Positions 55,469 through 64,000 of a stretch of DNA of 64,000 nt are shown piece after piece. The notes under the pieces were generated by a model that searched no databases, was not told where the DNA came from, and saw only the letters and a list, made by a program, of their open reading frames with translations. The stretch comes from Ashinkailepas kermadecensis (taxonomy: Eukaryota; Arthropoda; Thecostraca; Neolepadidae). The DNA lies in NCBI GenBank assembly GCA_034440615.1, contig JAOTOM010004013.1, positions 147,034 to 211,033 on the forward strand, written 5' to 3'. The position numbers were made by a program, and so were the translations under genes. The stretch's first letter is position 1. Each line of letters opens with the position of its first letter.

Positions 55469-56801
55469 ATGAACACCAACACACCACCGACAGGCGAGTT
55501 CTTCATTTGCCGCCGGGGAGACGGGGAGCCCATGGGCTCCCTCGACCCCTGGCTGGTGGATGAAGAACTCGTCAGACAGACAGGAGCGCCCCTACACGCC
55601 AAACCAATGAGATCTGGGGCGCTCCTCATTCACGCCAACAACGACATAGACGGCCGCATACTCCCCACCATACATCACATACAAAACACCCCTATCTCGA
55701 TCACTCCGGCCACACACATGAACACCTCCCAAGGCACCATCAAGGCACGGGAGTTGGCCTGTATACCGGAGGAGACCCTAACCCGAAGGTTCCGGGAACA
55801 GGGCGTCTCCTCCGTGTACAGGCCACCCCCACGACACGGATACAACACCACAGACATACTAATTATAACATTCACAACACGTACAGAACCAAAACACGTG
55901 AAGGCGGGCTACCTGCTTTTTTCGGTCACACCACGCGCACCCCTCCCGCGAAGATGCCGTAAATGTCAACGGTACGGGCATTCAACGGGGGGGGGGGGGG
56001 TGCCAAAGCAACACCCACACCTGCGCGAATTGCGCAGGACCACACGACACAGACCACTGCACCAGCGACGTGCGCAGCTGCGCCGCCTGCGGGGGTGACC
56101 ACGCGGCGTCGGACGGGGGCTGCCCCCGATGGCAGGCGGAGCGGGAGGTGCTCCGCCACGTCCACCTCGGGGGCATGGCCCTGGCCGACGCCAGAGCGTC
56201 GGTGTTTGGCCCGCGGGCGGCGTGGCCGCTTCGCCGCACAGAGCCGGGGAACCAACAACCACCACCACTATCACACACAGAATACCCGGCTCTGCCCGCA
56301 CCCACGCCACACAAGCAGAAAACGAACACATACACACAACAAACCGACGCACCAACACCAACGAACACCAACACACACCCAAAACACCCCGCAACACCAG
56401 GACACCCCATCACCCACCGACCACTACAAGCACCACCAGCCATCCCAACTCGCCTATCAGCACCCACTCCACCCTGCCACCCACCACCACCGCCACCACC
56501 CTACCAATCAGGAACCTCAACATCCCCTCAGGCCTCACTCACTTCACACACAACGGACACATCACTGACACAGCACTCGCACACAGACACGGGGTCTGAA
56601 CAGACAGACACCGAGCGCATCAATACCGACTCAGACGTCACAGTCCCCTGCACCCCAACACCACCCCCCTACCAACCACAAGTACCTCATAGGCCCACGA
56701 AAAGCACCACCAAAAACACTCCCCCAAAAGACCACTCACGCGTGCCAACACCCACAGACAATGAACACAATACTACAATGGAACACTCACGGACTCATTA
56801 G
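55469..56801 (+). pseudogene. I-like LINE L-C ORF1, frameshifted at a G-run
   Basis: Starts MNTNTPPTGEFFICRRGDGE at the ATG at 55469. Segments shared with L-B and L-D: PMGSLDPW, APLHAK, RSGALLIHANN, NTSQGTI.ARELA, HVKAGYL, TPRAPLPRRC. The first knuckle CRKCQRYGH is followed by 14 Gs (55987-56000); 13 would keep the frame. Past it the knuckles continue as CANCAGPHDTDHC and CAACGGDHAASDGGCPRWQ, then EVLRHVHLGGMALADARA and a Thr/Pro-rich tail to TAG at 56801. Apart from the G-run the ORF is open, about 444 residues. Confidence 0.75.
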
Positions 56802-57430
56802 ACACTGGCCAGAATTCAAACACTACGCATTACAAACACACCACACTGCACTATGCATACAGAAACACACTTCAAACCCCATGACCCGTATCAATTGAAC
56901 ATCCCTCAATACACGCTACACAGACAAGACACACACAACACACACACATACAGATCAGGCGGAGTATGCACATACATTAGGAATACAACACCGCACCGCC
57001 TGATACAATTCAACACCACAGCAGACATATTACTCACGGAAATCCACCTACACAACACAGCTTACACACTCATCAACATATACGATCCCCCCTCGCGAAC
57101 CACAGAAACCCTTTCGGAATTAAACAAGGCACTCGATCAAATTCACACACCCGTCATAGTCACAGGAGACTTCAACTCGCACCACCCACTATGGGACACC
57201 CGCACAACACGACCCGATCACAGAGCACTCACACTCATCACACTGGCTGCACAACATAACCTCACAGTACTCAACACCGGATCACCAACATACCTCGTCC
57301 CAATTAACCACACCCTCCCCACTACCCCTGACGTAACCCTGGCATCCTCACGCATAGCCCTTACCCTATCATGGACATCCGACCCCGATCCTCAATTCAG
57401 TGACCACGCACCCATAACCATCACCTTTAA
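56761..57430 (+). pseudogene. LINE L-C ORF2: endonuclease, before the TTAA element
   Basis: Starts MNTILQWNTHGLIRHWPEF at the ATG at 56761 (in a different frame from the overlapping ORF1). One frame change near 56855 precedes THFKP, where the metal-binding glutamate lies. Then GGVCTYIRN (56960), TLINIYDPPS (57065), VTGDFNSHHPLWDT (57163), VLNTGSPTYL (57268), PDVTLAS and FSDHAPITITFN (57397) follow in order. All expected endonuclease residues are present. Cut at 57430 by the TTAA element; the frame resumes at 58364. Confidence 0.8.
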
Positions 57431-58359
57431 CACGCGCCCTGGAGGGCCTCTGAGAATTACGCGCACTGGAGGGGGGGGGGGCGGATTCCGCCCCCCCCTA
57501 AGATCTCGGCTTCTAGTAAAGCTGGAGGAACGAAATTCACAGGGTGGATGGGCACGGTAGTGAACTCTATTGTGTGCAATTTTCGTGACCTTAGGTCAAT
57601 ATCTTCAAGGTCAAATGAGGTCAGATTGGCAAAATTTTCCGGTTTTGCGTGGCTTGGCTTGTCATCGTTATGGATCGCTGTGATTGTGTTTAAATGCTCA
57701 AAAATGGGCATCGATGATGTTTTGGACATTACTAATGATGCAATGCAGATGCTAGCCCCAACATTTGACCTCAGATCACCTATATAGCACCACTTTATCA
57801 GGTGAGTTACCTGTTCCAGTTACCGGAACCGGCCGCCCGCCCGACTGCTCCGTCGGGCAGCTCGGAGCAATCGGCTTCGTGAAGAAGGGTGTGAAGTACA
57901 TGAATAAAGTATGGAAAGGCAATGACAAACAGTACAAATCACAACCAGTAGTGCATTTATAGCAACATTCCAGTTGATCAAGTTTGGTTCCATTAACTTG
58001 TCATGAACTTTACCTGACTTGACCTTGGTGACCTAACATGACCTTGAAACTATACAGCATATCAATATGCATCAAACAAGTCGCTAGTGTTGCCTAGAAC
58101 ACTTCTCTTTTGTCAGTATACTGGAATCGCATCAGCGCCGATTTTTGTGGTCTGGCGCTATAACATTTTTTTGACTTTAGCGACCCCTAACTTGAAATAT
58201 TTTCGGCCGATTTCCATTTTTCTTACTTCAAACGACGCGCCGTTCATTTCTAAGCAGGTACACCGAAAATCATGTATATCAACCGGTAAAATCTGCAGTT
58301 ATTTGCGAAAAACCGGAGGGGTGGGCGGATTTCGCCCCCCCCCCCCTCCAGTGCGCGTG
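57431..58359. mobile_element. TTAA-flanked non-coding element, family 3
   Basis: 929 bp flanked by TTAA (57427-57430 and 58360-58363). Reversed, the right end reads CACGCGCACTGGAGGGG. The left end has CACGCGCCCTGGAGGG at 57431 and again ACGCGCACTGGAGGGGGGG at about 57461, so the left terminus is partly duplicated. Both ends carry a G-run, a short palindrome (CGGATTCCG left, CGGATTTCG right) and a C-run. AGGTCA motifs cluster at 57590-57626 and 58006-58047, with TCAAGGTCA at 57605-57613 and its reverse at 58039-58047. No coding capacity. Confidence 0.85.
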
Positions 58360-58363
58360 TTAA

Positions 58364-61300
58364 CCAAATCCCGACCACCGGCCCACCGCATCCACCCACG
58401 GGCCGATGGAACCTCAAAAAAGCATCCTGGACATCCTTTTCAGAATCTATAGCAGCACAAACAGCACACAACCCACACCTCACACCAGAACAATTTGCAG
58501 ACATCCTCATCACCACAGCACACCAACACATACCACAAACAAAACCACGCCATCAACACAAACCTCGCGCGGCACCCTGGTGGAGCGACGAATGCCACCG
58601 GGCGGTCCGCGCGAGGAACACACGCACGACACAGACACGAAAGACACCGCACACCAGAAACACTCACAGTATACAAACAACTCAGAGCAGCCTGCAAAAG
58701 AACCATTAAAAATTCCAAAAAACGTCCTGGAATAAATTTTGCACCCAATTTAACAGATTCACTCCTCTCGGCGAAATTTGGACACTTCTTGGAACATTCT
58801 AACATCGACAAAGACCACAAGCCAAAGCCATCACACTCATACACAACAACGTCACCACCACAGATCTACACAGAATAGCAAACATTTTCGCACACAACTA
58901 TCACATTAGGTCATCCACACTCGCACAACATCCCCCACCACAAATCAGACACACACGGCCACACCTTTACAACACTAGGTTTACACTCACAGAATTACAA
59001 ATAGCAATCACACAAACAGGAAACACAAGCGTAGGACCAGACAACATACACTATTCATTCTTCAAACACCTACCAACACAAGCACTACAAACACTACTGG
59101 ACACCTACAACACCGCATGGACAACACATACATACCCACAATCTTGGCTACACGCTCTGCTCATTCCTATCCCAAAACAAAACACAGACCGAACCCTATG
59201 CGACTCCTACCGCCCTATCGCACTAACCAGCTGTCTCCACAAACTCTTTGAACGCCTTGTCACAAAACGCCTCCTCTACATTATTCAAACACAAAAACTA
59301 ATCTCTCCTATACAATCAGGCTTTCTCCCTAACCGCTCCTGTCTTGACAACCTCACCTACCTCACCACCCACCTCCAAGGAAGCGGCGGCACAGAAACGT
59401 ACCACCGTCGCCGTCTTCCTGGATCTCAAACAAGCATATGACACTATCAACATCACAGCACTCTTACAACACCTATACAACCTAGACATACAAGGAAGAC
59501 TAATACACTACCTACATTTCTACTTACTAAACAGATCATTTCAAGTCAAAATTGGGCCCCACACGTCAGACATTAAATTCCCCACGACCGGCTTAATGCA
59601 AGGCTCCGTTCTAAGTCCCCTTCTCTTCATTCTAGGCCTAAACTCACTCATCACTGACAACTTCCCGACCAAAATAGCAATATACGCAGATGACATAGTA
59701 ATATGGACATCACACGAAACACCCAACAACGCACTAGGAACACTACAAAGAGCACTATCAGAACTACACAACAAATTAGCCTTACTTAACCTACACATAG
59801 CACCACACAAATCGAAGTGCATGCTATTTGGCAACACTCGATACACAAACTTACAACCACTAAAAACAGACTACACACCCATACCATTTGTAACTACAAC
59901 AAAATTCCTAGGTATCACATTAGACCCACGACTTACCTTTCGGCCACACATCTTAGACATCCACAAACGCGCATCAAAACGAATAAACATCCTCAGAGCA
60001 CTTTCTGGCACAAACTGGGGATCCGATCGAAACACACTTCTAACTCTCTACAAATCATTCATTCGGCTAATTTTGGAATACGGATCCCCACTCTTCGAAA
60101 ATGCAGCTAAATCAAACATCCACCTACTAGACACACTACAACACCAATGCCTCAAAATAGCCACTGGAGCATACATCACTACACCTTATCTCGCACTGCA
60201 CATATACAACCACATACCAGAACTCAAACACAGACGCACAGAAGCACTACTTAGATTTCATTACAAAACACAACTTGTCAAACACCACCCATGCACTGAG
60301 GCACTCAAAATCCGCACCAAACGCAGACACATACTCATGAACGCAACACGACTCAAAACCACGATAGGAACTCGCATACACCAACACGCAAATAGACTAC
60401 AAATCACACTCCCCACAACACAACCCCTCCCACCACCCACAGCATGGTGGAAACACCAAGCACCCACAACACACTTCCTCATAGACAAACCGAAACACAC
60501 ATACACAGACGCAGAAATTCAACAACTCTTCCTACAATTCACATCACAATATGCAAATCACAACATCATCTACACAGACGGCTCCAAATCACATACACAG
60601 CAGACGGGCACAGCGGCGGTGCTGTATACAAATACAGCACCGCCCCGAGTCATCTTACGTGCCCGTCTGCACGACACAGCATCCACATACACAGCAGAAC
60701 TCTACGCAATCTTCTCGGCATACTCCACCATCTATAACACACAAATGCAACACAATATCATAGCAACAGACGCAAAATCAGCACTACAAAGCACAACACC
60801 ATACACCAAATTAAAACACCCACTCATTCCCAAAATAAACTACATCCATAACAAACTAAACATCCAACAACGCCCACTACTTCTCTGGATCCCAAGCCAC
60901 ACAAACATACACGGTAACGAACACGCAGACACAGAAGCAAACCTAGCCACAACACTACAACAAACCACGCAATGCCCATACTCAAAATCCGATTACTATC
61001 CCACAATACGACAAGCCCTCAACAAACACATACAACAAACCTGTGACACAGCAATAACACAACTCCACGAAATACACCCCAAACACGAACAATGGCACTC
61101 CATCAACCAACACACCAGACAAAAAGAACGTACACTAACACGCATACGAACAGGACACACAGCACTCACACACTCCTACCTCATCCTACGACAACAGCGA
61201 CCACAATGCACAACATGTCACCGAATACTCACAATCAAACACATACTCATTTACTGCACCAAATACAACCACCAAAGACAACATATCACCAACTATTGCG

Positions 61301-61413
61301 CCACACACAACATCCCACTAAACCTCACTACTCTCCTCAACGACGAACATCCAGCACTACACGAACATGTCTTCCACTTTCTCTCTATCACACGCATACT
61401 AGAACAACTGTGA
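58364..61413 (+). pseudogene. LINE L-C ORF2: linker, RT, RNase H, C-terminal segment
   Basis: Linker RWNLKKASWTSFSESIA (58407) and APWWSDECHRAVRARN (58570). After frame changes near 58720, the RT runs FTLTELQIAIT, GPDNIHYSFF (59035), WLHALLIPIPKQ (59150), YRPIALTSCLHKLFERLV (59210) and SPIQSGFLPNRSCLDNLTYL (59307). A frameshift near 59390 leads into the long open frame: VFLDLKQAYDTI (59415, catalytic D), GLMQGSVLSPLLF (59590), IYADDIVIW (59680, catalytic pair), SPLFENAAK. RNase H: IIYTDGSKSH (60565), STYTAELYAIF (60685, catalytic E present), IIATDAKSAL (60760), HGNEHADTEA (60910). C-terminal Cys/His segment CTTCHRILTIKHILIYC (61207), ending near LLNDEHPALHEH. All catalytic residues are kept. 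Confidence 0.85.
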
Positions 61414-61950
61414 AAAAAGGAAAAAAGGGGAAAAAAAACAAAAAACAAAACAAAACAAAAGATGGAATGAAAACAAAAAGATGTTACAAAAAAATGACCA
61501 AAATAGCCAAAAAACGAAAAACATGACGCTGATTAAAGAACAACAAAAGAAAAACACAAATATACCCCAAAACGCAACGTTCTTGCAATGTCTCAACCAA
61601 GGCGAAGACCCAACCCCAAACCCCCCACTACACCCCGTACCCCAATTTGGCACCGTCCGGACTGGCGACTCTTCTCAACCGTATCATCTTCGGACTCCGA
61701 CCAACTCTACTATACTTCCGCTCAACCCAACTCTACTCAACTCTACTCTACTCAGCCCTACTCTACACTCCAAGAATCTACTTCGACACTGCTCAACAAG
61801 TCAACCCTCTCTTCCACCCCTCGACTAATCCTCCTACCATACCCCTCACCCCTTTATACCGCTTACCACCAACACAACAACAACAACCGGAAACAGCCGA
61901 CATCACCACACGGTGGCAGGCTGGCCAAATTCATACACATACATACGAAG
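61414..61950 (+). other. 3' UTR of LINE L-C
   Basis: A-rich start with AAAACAAAAC repeats, TTCTTGCAATGT near 61580, then GGCACCGTCCGGAC (61651) and, after a run of CTCTACT phrases, ACGGTGGCAGGCTGGCC near 61910. The first and last motifs occur in the same order in the 3' end of L-B, so the UTR is conserved between a full-length and an ORF1-only element. A simple-repeat tail is not clear here. Confidence 0.65.
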
Positions 61951-62820
61951 AACATCCGCAAGTTCACAGGATAACCCTTCGCTTGTCGCTACGCACGTCT
62001 CACCACTCACCGCTGCAGAGAGCTGACTCCCGATACACCGGAACACAGGAGATTGACGCCGGCACGACGCCAGACACCTGCCGCAAGTGCAAGACGCCGC
62101 CGACCAAACACCTACTACGAGCCACCAGCCTGCCACCACACACACACACAAAGCACCAGCCAACAATACACACACACACAAGGACCAAGCACACCGATCC
62201 ACGCCTCCCTGCGCCACCGATCTCTCCTCCCCAAGCATACAGTACTCTCAACCTATTTCTCCTGAACTTCAACTCTATCCAAGCCCCTCAAGCCTTCAAC
62301 CGCCCTCTCAAGCTCACCTTCTGCTACATCTGCTGCGCCGTCGACTTCTACGCTACTCTTCAAGATCATCAAGACCTACTTCGGCAAACCTTCCAATCAG
62401 CTCTACTCACCGCGCTTACTTCATCTACCACTCCAGTGCTCAGCGACAGTGCCTCTCCAGACCAGTGCTCTTCTCTACCTCTACGACTCCATCTACACTA
62501 CAGGTCAGTCCGGCGGTGCAGCCAAACCCTCCCGCCCCGGGCTCCCCCACACCACCCCCTATTTTCCCTGTAGTGCCCTCTGCACGATCTTTATCTGATC
62601 TTTCTGACCGTGCTCTCTTCACGCACATTCTCCGATTTCTTTGTGTTCCCTTCGACTTTTCTGCCCCTCTTTTACAATCTGTCGGGCTTCCTTCACGCCC
62701 TTCTATACCCTCTGCCAGCTATTGTACTGTTTTGAGTTGCACACACACGTGCCACAACGCACCTTTTCCCAACACCACATACATCATAGACGCATACAAC
62801 AGCCCATGGACCCACAGACT

Positions 62821-64000
62821 ATGGACAACGACACCACACCCACAGGCGAGTTCTTCATCTGTCGCCGGGGAGACGGGAAGTCCATGGGCTCCCTCGACCC
62901 CTGGCGGGTAGATGAAGAATTCGCCACCTACACCGGAGCGCCCCTACACGCCAAATTACTCAGATCAGGGGCGCTCCTCATACAAGCAAATAACAACATC
63001 GACGCACGCCTCCTACCTAGCATACACGCCATACTCAATACCCCGGTCTCCATCACCCCCGCTACACACCTAAACTACACACCTAAACCTAAACCATATC
63101 ACACCTAAACCACACCTAAACCATCATGGCCAGAGAGCTGACCGGTATATCGGCGGATGTCCTGGTCGAGAGGCTCCTCGACCAGGGTGTCACCGCCGTG
63201 TACCGGCCGGCCCCAAGAAACACTCGCAACACAGGACTTCACATACTCACGTTCAATACACGCATACCACCTAAGCACATCAAAGCAGGATACCTTAGAT
63301 ACCAAGTCACCCCACGTGCACCCCTCTCGCGACGCTGTGCCAAGTGCCAGCGATATGGCCACTCAAAGGGGGGGTGCCACAGCAACACACATACATGCGG
63401 GAACTGCGCGCAGCCACACCCTACAGACCAGTGCAGGAGCGGCGAGCGCAGCTGCGATGCCTGCGGGGGGGGCACGCGGCATCGGACGGGGGCTGCCCCC
63501 GGTGGCAGGCGGAGCGGGAGGTGCTCCGCCGAGTCCATCTCGGGGGCATGTCCCTGCCCGAAGCCAGAGCATTGGTCTTTGGCCCGCGGGCGGCGTGGCC
63601 AACTCGCCGCACAGAGCCGGGTAACCACAACACACCAGCACCACCACTCTCTTACATAGAAGACCCGGCTCTGCCCATACCAACACAACGCAAGCAGAAC
63701 ACAAACCCAAACTCACAACAAACTGACACACCAACACCGACCACTACAAGTACCACCACCCATCCCAAACCGCCCACTGGCACCTATCCCACCCTGCCAC
63801 CCACCACCGCCACCACCCTACCAACCGGAAGCCTCAACATCCCCACACACTTCACACACATCGGCCACATCACCGGCACAACACTCAAACACAGACACCG
63901 GATCAGAGCAAATGGACACCGAACACACCACGACTGACTCAGAAGTCACAATCCCCTTCACCCCAACACCACCCTCCTCTCAACCACAAGAAACACCACA
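62821..64000 (+). pseudogene. I-like LINE L-D ORF1, broken, incomplete at window end
   Basis: Starts MDNDTTPTGEFFICRRGDG at the ATG at 62821 (an in-frame ATG at 62806 is an alternative). It then reads SMGSLDPW, APLHAKLLRSGALLIQANN. At 63060-63122 an ACACCTAAACC microsatellite replaces the NTSQGT segment and shifts the frame. It resumes MARELTGISADVLVERLLDQ (63126). Knuckle 1 (CAKCQRYGHSKGGC) is complete, with a 7-G tract in frame; CGNCAQPHPTDQC follows. A second shift falls on an 8-G tract (63465-63472), after which HAASDGGCPRWQAEREVL and a Thr/Pro-rich tail lie in another frame. Confidence 0.75.
63060..63122. repeat. ACACCTAAACC microsatellite in ORF1
   Basis: Imperfect repeats of CACACCTAAAC and CTAAACC phrases within the coding region of L-D, absent from L-B and L-C at the same place. 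Confidence 0.75.

Larger units (their letters stand above)
54656..61950 (+). mobile_element. Long I-like LINE L-C, near full length
   Basis: About 6.4 kb once the TTAA element (57431-58359) is discounted. 5' UTR 54656-55468; ORF1 55469-56801; ORF2 56761-61413, overlapping ORF1 by 41 bp; 3' UTR 61414-61950 containing A-rich sequence, TTCTTGCAATGT (61580) and the GGCACCGTCCGGAC / GGTGGCAGGCTGG segments shared with half-LINE L-B. The next related copy, L-D, begins about 20 bp further on. Lesions are mostly single-base frameshifts. Confidence 0.85.
61970..64000 (+). mobile_element. I-like LINE L-D, 5' part, runs off the window
   Basis: Starts at CTTGTCGCTACGCACG (about 61980), the same point as L-C at 54663, about 20 bp after the end of L-C and in the same orientation. 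Leader to about 62805, ORF1 from 62821, continuing past 64000. The head-to-tail arrangement of two related long copies is noted in the findings. Confidence 0.8.

Overview
The window looks like transposon-rich nuclear DNA from an invertebrate animal, most likely an arthropod. The support is indirect: LINEs with CCHC-knuckle ORF1 proteins and RNase H-bearing ORF2 proteins, a Penelope-like end, short TTAGG telomere-type runs, and a transposase gene with a GT..AG intron. I found no host protein-coding gene I could defend, no rRNA, no CRISPR array and no bacterial-type operon. Nearly every recognisable coding stretch belongs to a mobile element, and most are broken.

Layout. 1-903: minus-strand CR1-like reverse transcriptase (RT) fragment running off the left edge. 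904-4035: degenerate array of about 21-bp units with a Penelope-like palindrome inside it. 4040-10205: a 6-kb inverted-repeat structure, one arm carrying a TTAA-flanked element and the other a different insertion. 10870-21455: an I-like LINE 3' part (minus strand) split inside its RNase H domain by a 9-kb nest (11991-21019) with an 8-bp target duplication; the nest holds a second 21-bp array, a 2.8-kb DNA transposon with its transposase, and another TTAA element. 21690-24840: plus-strand CR1-like LINE split by a second copy of the first TTAA family. 26601-29480: endonuclease fragment of an L2/CR1-like LINE joined to a minus-strand I-like LINE. 30907-35282: a 4.4-kb DNA transposon with about 570-bp inverted repeats and an intron-bearing transposase pseudogene. 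35291-41150: mostly unassigned, partly AT-rich. 41190-46772: a nearly full-length decayed I-like LINE. 48177-49192: second copy of the second TTAA family. 50290-64000: a pile-up of related I-like LINEs, including a 2.2-kb derivative that keeps ORF1 and the 3' UTR but has no ORF2, and two long copies head to tail.

The main points are these. (1) The two DNA transposons encode transposases with matching motifs, have 8-bp target duplications that fit one consensus (GTRYACAW) and termini starting TAG, so they look like one hAT-like or undefined superfamily. (2) Five TTAA-flanked non-coding elements in three families share G-run/C-run hairpins near their ends and repeated AGGTCA motifs, including TCAAGGTCA. 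(3) Paralogous empty sites in the same window confirm the TTAA insertions. (4) Many reading-frame breaks fall on G or C homopolymers, so some elements may be more intact than they appear.
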